DNA from: Leifsonia tongyongensis | GTDB taxonomy: Bacteria > Actinomycetota > Actinomycetes > Actinomycetales > Microbacteriaceae | NCBI RefSeq assembly: GCF_010686705.1 | Contig: NZ_JAAGWY010000001.1 | Location: 496,001-560,000, forward strand | Reading direction: 5' to 3' | Length of the DNA stretch: 64,000 nt | The notes under the pieces: generated by a model | The model's input: only the letters and a program-made list of their open reading frames with translations | Told to the model about the DNA's origin: nothing | The model's database searches: none | In this document: positions 16,924 to 24,393 of the stretch, in pieces | How the letters are laid out: each line of letters starts with the position of its first letter | Position numbering within the stretch: the first letter of the stretch is position 1 | Made by a program: the position numbers and the translations under genes

Positions 16924-17305
16924 CATCGGCTTGCGATGCCCCACCCCCGAAGCCTTCCCCTACGCAGAAGAACGCCGCCTCTTCTATGTAGCGCTCACGC
17001 GAGCTCGCCGGCAGGCGATGCTACTTACGATTACCGGTCGCGAATCCCGTTTCCTGCTAGAGCTCATCCGCGACTGCGGTCTCATGCGAACCAACGCGAT
17101 TGGTGAGCCACTCGAGACAATCATCTGCCCCGAATGCGGCCGCGGAATCATGACGCAACGAACCGGGAAACGCGGGGACTTCCTTGGATACTCGAGGTAC
17201 CCGTGGTGCAAGACGACGGCGCCTCTGCGAGAGGTTCCGGTCGCGCCCCGATCCCAAACATGGGTGATGGGGCGCGATGGGCATCGCATCGAGTCGAGTC
17301 CGTAG
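16922..17305 (+). pseudogene. C-terminal stub of a UvrD/Rep-type helicase with zinc finger
   Basis: The frame encodes only the tail of a superfamily I DNA helicase. PTPEAFPYAEERRLFYVALTRARR contains helicase motif VI, then comes a topoisomerase-type zinc ribbon starting CPECGRGIM and ending CKTTAPL. The helicase core (motifs I-V) is missing; upstream is the terminator, with no start codon or ribosome site in a fitting place. It is a deletion remnant, probably left when a mobile or defence island was lost. The second zinc-ribbon pair looks degraded (YPWCKTT). Confidence 0.7.
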
Positions 17306-17461
17306 AGGAACGAGCCGGTCATGAGTCACGACTTGGTCACCTCGAGAAGCTCTGCCACTTTTGCCACTCAGGCGGGGAAGTTGAAATGTCATCCCTTCCC
17401 GAAAGACCTCAAACGACTTGCACATCCGGTAATCGGTCATAAGTCAGCTGGACAGCATTTC

Positions 17462-18493
17462 CTAATCGCTGACCGCGGTCGAGTCACGGGTGACGACCCG
17501 ACATGTGATCTTGTGCACGCCAGGCTGGGCATCGCCGCCAATGGCGGCGAAGAGCAGCCGCGCTGCTACCCGCCCGACCTCCTGAAGGCGCATGTCGATC
17601 GTCGACAGGGCGGGGCGGGACTGAGACGCGATCTGCTCCCAATTGTCGTGACCCATTACGGAGATGTCTCGGGGCACGTCTTTGCCGACCTCGCGAAGGG
17701 AGTCGAGCACTCCTCGGGCAATCTGGTCGCTACCGCACAGGACGCCGTCGATTTCGGGGAACCGGGTGAGGAGCGTACGGACCGCTGCCCGGCCCCAACC
17801 TTCTGTCCATGCGCCGTACAGTGCTTCACCCCCGACGAGTTCGAGGCCGTGCTTCTGCAGAGCGGCCTTGGCCCCGGCAACGCGGTCGGTCGCCGCTGCA
17901 TAAGTGGCGTCTCCGGAGATGTAGGCGATTCGTGACCTCCCGCAGTCGAGCAGGTGCTCGACTGCGAGACGTCCGGCATCGACGTTGTCGCTGATCACCG
18001 AGATGTCTGAGTCATCGTTCGATGGCGCATACGCGTAGACCACGGGCACTGGGATGTCATGGCCGAGCGAATTCCGCGGGTTGGTCGTATCCCCGAGGAT
18101 GATCACCCCGTCCACTCGGCGGGACAGCAGCGCACGCAGGTGATGTTGTTCGCGGATAGCGTCGCCGCGGGCGTCGCAGAGGAAGACCGACGTACTGTCG
18201 GCGCCAAACGCATCCTCCGCGCCCATCATGACCGGAATGGAGAAGCGGCCCTCGAGGTCGCTTGTCAGGAGGCCGACGGTACCGGTGCGGCCGGCGAGCA
18301 GCCCTTGGGCCAGCTGATTCGGTGAGAAGCGCAGTTCTTCCGCCGCGCGACGGACGCGGTCGCGTGTCTCTGCCCGCACGTGCTCGCGCCCATTGAGGGC
18401 TTTCGATACAGTCGCGATCGACACGCCCGCCAGCTTGGCGACGTCTTTGAGCGTTGCTGGCCCCCGTGAAGCGGAGAGGTCATCGATAACCAC
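17462..18493 (-). CDS. LacI-family transcriptional regulator
   Basis: 343 residues. Helix-turn-helix TLKDVAKLAGVSIATVSKALNGREHV (about residues 13-38) and hinge FSPNQLAQGLLAGRTGTVGLL lead into a periplasmic-binding-protein-like sensor domain (DGVIILGD, RIAYISGD, DGVLCGSDQIARGVLDSL, ISVMGHDNWEQIASQSRPALSTI). The GTG start (18491-18493) is preceded by AAAGGAC. It is the last gene of the operon that begins with the binding protein at 24179, 38 bp after the 776-residue protein. It probably binds the two palindromes at 24224 and 24346. Confidence 0.92.
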   Translation of the reverse strand: MVIDDLSASRGPATLKDVAKLAGVSIATVSKALNGREHVRAETRDRVRRAAEELRFSPNQLAQGLLAGRTGTVGLLTSDLEGRFSIPVMMGAEDAFGADSTSVFLCDARGDAIREQHHLRALLSRRVDGVIILGDTTNPRNSLGHDIPVPVVYAYAPSNDDSDISVISDNVDAGRLAVEHLLDCGRSRIAYISGDATYAAATDRVAGAKAALQKHGLELVGGEALYGAWTEGWGRAAVRTLLTRFPEIDGVLCGSDQIARGVLDSLREVGKDVPRDISVMGHDNWEQIASQSRPALSTIDMRLQEVGRVAARLLFAAIGGDAQPGVHKITCRVVTRDSTAVSD

Positions 18494-18531
18494 GGATCTT
18501 CGTCCTTTCAGAACAAGCGGACGGTGGCCGC

Positions 18532-20862
18532 TCACGCCGACTTTATCCTGGCGGTATTTTCTTCGAAGTGCCCAATGAGGTCCGCTGTGCCGAAACGGTT
18601 CACACACTCGCTGTACGCGTCGATCCCTACTGCCGAAATCCAGGGCAGGCAGGTCTTGTTCCCCTCCCCCTTTCCACGCCCGCCGAAACCGGTGCCGGCG
18701 AACATCGGGTCATCGATCAGCCACCAGCTGACCAGCAGTCCCTCCTCCTGGAGGCCCGGTCGGGCGTACCCCCAGTCCTTGGTTTCAGTCGCGACGGTCT
18801 CGCTTGACCCAACCAAGACGAGGTGCGCAATCTCAGCCAGTCGCGGATCCTCTGCACCGATCGCGATCTGCAACAGATCGGGCGCGGCGTGGATCTCGTA
18901 AGGGTGGATATAGCCGGCTCCACAGGTGTCGCAGGCGCTCCAGCCGGTGCTCCGGAACCCGTAGCCTGCCAGAGTGCTCGTTGGCGGCAGCGGCACGTCC
19001 CAGAGGTAGATCCACGTGGCGAGGATGCGGGCGGCGTCGGTGGCCGACTGCAGCGCACGGCTCTCGCCCGTCAGCTGCCAGACCAACATCGACGCCCGCA
19101 TCGCGAACAGGATGCTCTCACTGTCGACAAGCTGCGCCCGGGAGTAGATGCTGTCGTGGATGCCACCGTTGAACTTGAGATCGGCGACGAAGTGCTGCGC
19201 AGTGAAGGCCTCCGCCCTGCGAGCGGCGCCGAGCCAACGGTCCTCGCCGGTGACGCGGTAAAGTGCGGCGAGCACGGGAACGGCGGTGGCCGTCGACGAC
19301 TTCTGGTTGAGTTCCGTCTCGCCGAACCAGGCGGCCGGTTCAGTCACCGGTGCCCCCGAGAAGTCGTACGCGCGACGCCAGCTGCCGTCCGGCTCCTGGG
19401 CCGTCAGGAGGAACTCTCCGAAGGCGACCGCGGTCGCGAGCCATTCGGGATGCGCGGCGCCGCGCTGGTTTTCCGCCTCGTACGCGCGCAACAGTGCGGC
19501 GTGCTCTTCCGCCATGCAACGCAAATAGGTGCCGTCGATGTGCCGGAGCGGCTCGATGGCGTACTCCATGTGCTCGTAGACCGGACCCATCAGCGCTCTC
19601 AGGTCTTCGCCGTCGTCCGCATAGGCCAGAGGCAGCACCAGTCCGCTCCACCAGTTCGCGGTCTTTCCGGTGTCAAGGTCGAACAGTGTGTGGGTCAGGC
19701 CGTGCGCGGACTCCGACGCTTGGGCGACGAAGAAATCGATGACCTTCAGCGCCTTGGCTCGGGCATCGGGATCGGACAATGTCCCGGCATATGAGAGGAC
19801 GTGGTGCGCATTGAGGACGTTCTGGCCGGTGAAGCCGTACTGGATGATGTTCTCCAGCTGCACGCCGTTCTGCGGATGGTTGTTGGTGACGAAGCCCGCG
19901 GGCTTCGCTCCGGACGCCGTGGGGAGACCTTCGCCGTAGTACGGCAGCAAAGCTTCAACACGGAGGCGGGTGATCGTCTCGAGCGTGTCGGTGAGCTCGA
20001 CGGCGCGCGGACTCAGGACCCTCATTCTGTCGCTCCAGAGGTTCCACAGGCAGTCCACGGCAGCGGCGCCCGCAACAATGGAGAGCGAGTACACCACATC
20101 GAAGGATGCGCCGACCGACGTGTCGACCACCCCCATGGGCCAGAACGCGCCCCACGGCTCGCGTCCCTCAGAGGTGAGCGCATGCGACCGCGATCGCTCG
20201 ACGAACGGATACGCCGCCACGAGTGTGGTGGTGCCACTCGCCGCCGGCGTCAGACCAAGAGCGCCGACGTCGGTCCGCTGCACGATCTCCTGTTGCCCGC
20301 TGATTCGATCTGGGATGTCGTCGAAGGCGGGTACATCGTCTCGGGACAGGGCGTAGCCCAGGCTGGTCGCCGGGGAGAACGCGAGTACCGTCAGGCCGGT
20401 CAGCCGGTCGTCGCGGTAGATCAGGTCCCGGGTGTCCAGAAAGTCCTCGAGACCGTCACCGTTGATGTCGTTCAGGTCGTAGAGAGCGGGCGGCGCAAAT
20501 AGCTGCATGTCATCGAACGCCGCCTCCTCGAGCTGCGCTTCGAGGAGGAGTCGCAGCGGCTCGCGTCCAGGCTCGATCGGCTCGCAGTGGCGGTGCACCG
20601 ATACGGCCGCCGCATCCAGCGTCCACCTGTCGCGCACCCGGTATCGCCCACCGCCGAATCGGATCTCTGCTTCCGCCTCCACGACGGCGCCCACCCGTTC
20701 GACGGAGTCGTAGCCGCCTTCGACGCGCACGACCGCACCTGCCGTCGTGAGAAACTCCGCCGTCACCGGGGCTGTCACGACGACGGCGTTGGCGCCTGTG
20801 ATGTGTTCGGCGGTCAGCCTGATTCCATGGCCGGACGCAGTGGGAAAGGATTCGAGCTTCAC
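18532..20862 (-). CDS. Uncharacterised 776-residue protein, possible glycoside hydrolase
   Basis: I do not recognise the family. The first 300 residues look beta-rich, with an acidic segment DLNDINGDGLEDFLDTRD; the remainder, from about residue 330, has the spaced helices and aromatic/Glu-rich turns of an alpha/alpha barrel (TANWWSGLVLPLAYADD, DGSWRRAYDFSG, YLWDVPLPPTSTLAGYGF, SACDTCGAGYIHPYE). No signal peptide, so cytoplasmic. The GTG start has GGAG seven bases upstream; the longer frame to 21126 runs into the permease gene. Sitting between the importer permeases and LacI, opposite a GH127 enzyme, it is probably a catabolic enzyme for the same imported glycan. No function is assigned. Confidence 0.8.
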   Translation of the reverse strand: MKLESFPTASGHGIRLTAEHITGANAVVVTAPVTAEFLTTAGAVVRVEGGYDSVERVGAVVEAEAEIRFGGGRYRVRDRWTLDAAAVSVHRHCEPIEPGREPLRLLLEAQLEEAAFDDMQLFAPPALYDLNDINGDGLEDFLDTRDLIYRDDRLTGLTVLAFSPATSLGYALSRDDVPAFDDIPDRISGQQEIVQRTDVGALGLTPAASGTTTLVAAYPFVERSRSHALTSEGREPWGAFWPMGVVDTSVGASFDVVYSLSIVAGAAAVDCLWNLWSDRMRVLSPRAVELTDTLETITRLRVEALLPYYGEGLPTASGAKPAGFVTNNHPQNGVQLENIIQYGFTGQNVLNAHHVLSYAGTLSDPDARAKALKVIDFFVAQASESAHGLTHTLFDLDTGKTANWWSGLVLPLAYADDGEDLRALMGPVYEHMEYAIEPLRHIDGTYLRCMAEEHAALLRAYEAENQRGAAHPEWLATAVAFGEFLLTAQEPDGSWRRAYDFSGAPVTEPAAWFGETELNQKSSTATAVPVLAALYRVTGEDRWLGAARRAEAFTAQHFVADLKFNGGIHDSIYSRAQLVDSESILFAMRASMLVWQLTGESRALQSATDAARILATWIYLWDVPLPPTSTLAGYGFRSTGWSACDTCGAGYIHPYEIHAAPDLLQIAIGAEDPRLAEIAHLVLVGSSETVATETKDWGYARPGLQEEGLLVSWWLIDDPMFAGTGFGGRGKGEGNKTCLPWISAVGIDAYSECVNRFGTADLIGHFEENTARIKSA

Positions 20863-20912
20863 TTCATGACTCCAAAAGGGGTGGTGGGTTGCGACGGCGG
20901 CACTGCGACAGA

Positions 20913-21851
20913 TCAGCCCTTGGTAGCGCCGCTCATCAGGCCGGAGATGATTCCGCGCTGCGCAATGAGCGTGACCACGAGGACTGGGAGCAAGTAGATG
21001 ACGGACGCAGCAGTCATCTGGCCCCAGATGGTCTGAAACTGGGTGATGTACGAGGCGATCCCCACGGGCATCGTCTGCGCATCCGGAGTCTTTGTCAGCG
21101 AGAGGGCGATCACGAACTCGTTCCACGCGGCGAGGAATCCGAACAGGGCCGCCACACCGATCGCCGGTCGGGCCAAAGGGAGGACGATTTTCCAGAGCGA
21201 GGCGAGGGTGCCGAGTCCATCCAGTCGGGCTGCTTCGAGGATCTCGTCCGGGAAATCGCGGAAGAATCCTTCGAGCATCCAGATGATGAGCGGTAACACG
21301 ATAGGGATATACGCGATGATCAGGCCCGCGGTGTTGTTGATGAGACCGAGCTGGCGGAACTCCAGGAAGAAGGGCAACGCCAGCGCTACCGGGGGGAACA
21401 TGCGCGTGACCAGCGCACCGCCCAAGAGGATGCCGCTCATGCGGTAGCGGAACTTCGCGAACCCGAACGCCGCTGGAACGCCGAGCACCAGGCTGACGAC
21501 CGTGGCGCCTAGTCCCACGAACAGGCTGTTGCCGAACATCTTGAGAATGACACCGTCGGTGAACACCGATTGGAAGTTCGCCGTCGTCGGTGATGATGGA
21601 AGCAGCGTCGGTGGAATTGCGAAGATCTCACTTGTCGGCTTGAACGCCGTGGTGAAGATCCAGATGATCGGCAGGAGGAACAGGAAGCTTGCCGCGATGG
21701 CAACGATGACGAAGGTCGTTCTGCGTGCTGTCGCCTTCACGGTCTTGTTCCGGCGTGCGGCGTTGTGCCCTGAGCTGCCGGCGTCATCGCGGCGGGCCCC
21801 GATCTCCCGGGACGGAGCCAGGCGGTCAACTGCGGGGGATGTGCTGGTCAT
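20913..21851 (-). CDS. Carbohydrate ABC transporter permease, MalG type
   Basis: 312-residue CUT1 permease with about six membrane segments and the EAA loop EAARLDGLGTLASLWKIVLP. The ATG at 21849-21851 overlaps the upstream permease stop as ATGA, so the frame's extension to 21899 is not used. Part of the arabinoside-type importer operon regulated with LacI. Confidence 0.93.
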   Translation of the reverse strand: MTSTSPAVDRLAPSREIGARRDDAGSSGHNAARRNKTVKATARRTTFVIVAIAASFLFLLPIIWIFTTAFKPTSEIFAIPPTLLPSSPTTANFQSVFTDGVILKMFGNSLFVGLGATVVSLVLGVPAAFGFAKFRYRMSGILLGGALVTRMFPPVALALPFFLEFRQLGLINNTAGLIIAYIPIVLPLIIWMLEGFFRDFPDEILEAARLDGLGTLASLWKIVLPLARPAIGVAALFGFLAAWNEFVIALSLTKTPDAQTMPVGIASYITQFQTIWGQMTAASVIYLLPVLVVTLIAQRGIISGLMSGATKG

Positions 21852-22777
21852 GGCTTGTCCGTCCTGTCGCGGAGGATGAAGAAGATGGCTCCGGCGCACA
21901 CGCCTACCACCAGAACGAACAGAACAGTCGCGGCGGAACTGCCAGCGAAGTCGGTGTTCGAGAACATGAGCCGGTAAAGGTAGGAGCTCATGACATCGGT
22001 CGAGTTGGCCGGTCCGCCTCCGGTGAGCACGTATACAGAGTCGAAGACCCGGAAAGCGTCGGCGAGGCGGATGACGAGCACGATGAGGATCGCGGGCTTC
22101 AGCAGCGGGAGGGTGACGCGGGTGAAGCGCTGCCAGGCGTTCGCGCCATCTGTCTTTGCTGCTTCGTTCAGCTCAGCGGGGACGTTCGAAAGTCCGGCCA
22201 GGAGCACGAGGATCACAAAGGGCAGAGCCAGCCACATATTCGTGACGAGCACTGTGCCTCGCGCAAGCCAGACGCTCGCGAACCAGGACGGCGGGTCGAT
22301 CCCGACGGCCGAGAGCGCGGCGTTGATGAAGCCGTATCCGTTTGAAAAGAGGAACTTGAAAGCAAGGGACGCGACGATCGGGGCAATCATGATCGGGATC
22401 GCGATGATCAGGCGGAGTACCCGGCTGCCGCGGGTTGCGCGATTGAGCAGCAAGGCTATCGGCATGGCGACGATGAGTTCGACGATCAGGGTCGTGACCA
22501 CGTAGCCGACCGTCTGTGTCAGCGCGGCGACGAAGCCTGGCGACGTAAGCACGCGAGCGTAGTTGTCGAAGCCGACGAAGGATGCCGCCGGCGCCCCGAC
22601 TGCTAGGTCGAATTTCTGGAAGCTGAGCGAGATCGTCCAGAGGAGGGGATAGAGGACGGTGATAGCGATGGCGATCATCGCGGGTGCCGTCAAAGCGATC
22701 CCGGTCAGGCGCTTGCGCCTGAGCGTGACGCTCGCCCCTCTTCGCACCCGGGGGACGATTTCGCTGGTGGTGGCCAT
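21848..22777 (-). CDS. Carbohydrate ABC transporter permease, MalF type
   Basis: 309-residue CUT1 permease. The basic N-terminus RKRLTGIALTAPAMIAIAI starts the first membrane segment, and the EAA loop NEAAKTDGANAWQRFTRVTLP is present. It follows the binding-protein gene by 79 bp and is coupled to the next permease. Confidence 0.93.
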   Translation of the reverse strand: MATTSEIVPRVRRGASVTLRRKRLTGIALTAPAMIAIAITVLYPLLWTISLSFQKFDLAVGAPAASFVGFDNYARVLTSPGFVAALTQTVGYVVTTLIVELIVAMPIALLLNRATRGSRVLRLIIAIPIMIAPIVASLAFKFLFSNGYGFINAALSAVGIDPPSWFASVWLARGTVLVTNMWLALPFVILVLLAGLSNVPAELNEAAKTDGANAWQRFTRVTLPLLKPAILIVLVIRLADAFRVFDSVYVLTGGGPANSTDVMSSYLYRLMFSNTDFAGSSAATVLFVLVVGVCAGAIFFILRDRTDKP

Positions 22778-22856
22778 TATGGTTTCTCTCGCTTGGATGT
22801 GTTGGGCCGTCGGCGCGCCGGACTGGAGATCCGATCCGGCGCGCCGGCTGGGGCAC

Positions 22857-24179
22857 CTACTGGGCGGAACTGTACGCGCTCTCGGCGGCCTTCTGGGCCT
22901 GGGCGAGTGCCGCGTCGATGCTCTGCGTACCCGACATCACACTTGAGACGGCCACGGACATCGCCGTCTGGTATTGCGGGAAGGCGGGAGTCATCGGCAT
23001 CGTCCCGCTGTTGGCGACCGAGTCGTTGAACACGCCGAAGGCGTGCTTCTGGCCGTCGTTCAGGCTGCCCGACTTGGCGACCTCATCTGCCGCGGAGGTG
23101 CGCGGTACGGGGACGGACTGGGACAAGCTCAGCTGCTTCAGGATGTCGGTGCCTGTCGACCAGGTCACCCACTTCTTCGCTGCTGCTGAGTGCTTGCTCG
23201 CGGAGTTGACCCCGAACGCCCATGAGAAGGCGGTGGCCACCTGGTCCGGGTTTCCCGGGTTGCGCGCCACATCGACCTTGCCCACGACCTTGGACTGGCT
23301 CGGGTCCTGTGTCATTCCGTAGAGATATGGCCAGACAAAAGCCATCGCGACTTTGCCGGCGAGGAACTGGCCCTGGATGTCGGTTAGGTCGTGCAGGCCG
23401 GCTGGGCTTGACTTGTCCTCGTTCTGAACGGTCGTCATCATCGTGAGCGCCTTCTTCGCGGCGGGCGTGTCGAGAGTCGGCTTGCCCTTAGCGTCCACGA
23501 TGTCTCCGCCGGCCTGCTGGATGTAGCTCTCCAGCCGGGTCGAGACCTCGACGTCCTGGGCGCCGGGGATGATCGTCCCGTAGACGCCATTCGCCGGATC
23601 TGTCAGCTTCTTGGCGTCGGCGCGGTACTCGTCCCAGGTCTTCGGCGGCTCGGCGATACCTGCCGCCTTGAACAGGTCGGTGCGGTAGTAGAGCACCAGG
23701 TTGTGCACCATGAACGGCACACTGTAGAGCTTGCCCTTGTACGTTGCCGTGTCGAGGGTGTGCCCGAGGAAGTCGCTGCGCTGAGACGCAGGAAGCGTGC
23801 TGTCCAGGTCGGCGAGGTACCCCTTCGAGGCGAACTGTGGCATCCAGGTCTGGTCCACGGTGAACACGTCGTATGCGCCGGAGCCCGATACCGCGTCGGA
23901 GAGGAACTGCTGCTGCATGCCGTCGTGCGGCACGGGGAGGAACTTGACCTTGACGCCGGTGGCCTTGGTGAAGGCGGGGGCTACCTTTGCGTAGAACGTC
24001 TGCCATGGCGATCCCGTCTCGACGCCGACGGTAATGGTCTGGCCGGAGATGTTGGAGGAAGATCCGCCTCCGGTTCCGCCCGCGGTCGGTGCACATCCGA
24101 CCAGTGCGAAGGCCGTTGCCGTGATGACGGCAAGCGGTGCTACCCAACGCCTCGCTCTGGCGTTCTTTGGACGTTCCAT
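22857..24179 (-). CDS. Sugar ABC transporter substrate-binding lipoprotein
   Basis: 440-residue binding protein, first gene of the operon. Signal peptide MERPKNARARRWVAPLAVI with lipobox ALVGC; then a type-1 sugar-binding fold (AYDVFTVDQTWMPQFASKGYLADLD, LVLYYRTDLFKAAGI, KVAMAFVWPYLYGM). A GH127 gene reads away from it, so the ligand may be an arabinofuranose-containing oligosaccharide from plant cell walls; this is inference. Confidence 0.93.
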   Translation of the reverse strand: MERPKNARARRWVAPLAVITATAFALVGCAPTAGGTGGGSSSNISGQTITVGVETGSPWQTFYAKVAPAFTKATGVKVKFLPVPHDGMQQQFLSDAVSGSGAYDVFTVDQTWMPQFASKGYLADLDSTLPASQRSDFLGHTLDTATYKGKLYSVPFMVHNLVLYYRTDLFKAAGIAEPPKTWDEYRADAKKLTDPANGVYGTIIPGAQDVEVSTRLESYIQQAGGDIVDAKGKPTLDTPAAKKALTMMTTVQNEDKSSPAGLHDLTDIQGQFLAGKVAMAFVWPYLYGMTQDPSQSKVVGKVDVARNPGNPDQVATAFSWAFGVNSASKHSAAAKKWVTWSTGTDILKQLSLSQSVPVPRTSAADEVAKSGSLNDGQKHAFGVFNDSVANSGTMPMTPAFPQYQTAMSVAVSSVMSGTQSIDAALAQAQKAAESAYSSAQ

Positions 24180-24223
24180 TCTCGTGCTCCTTTGCTCGAC
24201 GCTTCAGTGCTTCGGATTGTTCC

Positions 24224-24235
24224 GAAAGGCTTTTC
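24224..24235. promoter_or_regulatory. Candidate LacI operator O1
   Basis: GAAAGGCTTTTC matches the palindrome at 24346-24357 at 11 of 12 positions. It lies 3 bp downstream of the -10 hexamer of the minus-strand promoter, where a bound repressor would block initiation. Confidence 0.6.
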
Positions 24236-24238
24236 GTA

Positions 24239-24268
24239 AAGCTACCTTCTCGTTTCGTGAGTTGTCAA
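24239..24268 (-). promoter_or_regulatory. Promoter of the binding-protein/LacI operon
   Basis: On the minus strand, TTGACA (24263-24268) is followed after 18 bp by TAGCTT (24239-24244). The -35 is a perfect consensus. It lies about 60 bp upstream of the binding-protein start and points toward it. Confidence 0.6.
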
Positions 24269-24313
24269 CCTTCTGGGCCGAATTCGGCTATTTGGCATTG
24301 AATATCCGGGCAC

Positions 24314-24343
24314 TTGACGCGAATCGGTTTCCAATCGTAAGGT
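24314..24343 (+). promoter_or_regulatory. Promoter of the GH127 gene
   Basis: TTGACG (24314-24319), an 18-bp spacer and TAAGGT (24338-24343) form a plausible sigma-70-type promoter facing the GH127 gene. The LacI-type palindrome starts 2 bp downstream, mirroring the arrangement on the other strand. Confidence 0.5.
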
Positions 24344-24345
24344 AT

Positions 24346-24357
24346 GAAAAGCTTTTC
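24346..24357. promoter_or_regulatory. Candidate LacI operator O2
   Basis: GAAAAGCTTTTC is a perfect 12-bp palindrome at the presumed transcription start of the GH127 gene, 37 bp before its ATG. It pairs with the near-copy at 24224-24235, 122 bp away. The two promoters are thus symmetrically covered by one regulator, most likely the LacI protein of the operon. Confidence 0.65.
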
Positions 24358-24393
24358 TGATATTTCCCTAGCCCATCAAAGGAGAGTGCTGGA

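Noticed and set aside
16569-16991. Plus-strand frame of 140 codons
   Set aside because: It crosses the tRNA-like sequence and the terminator and has no recognisable content.
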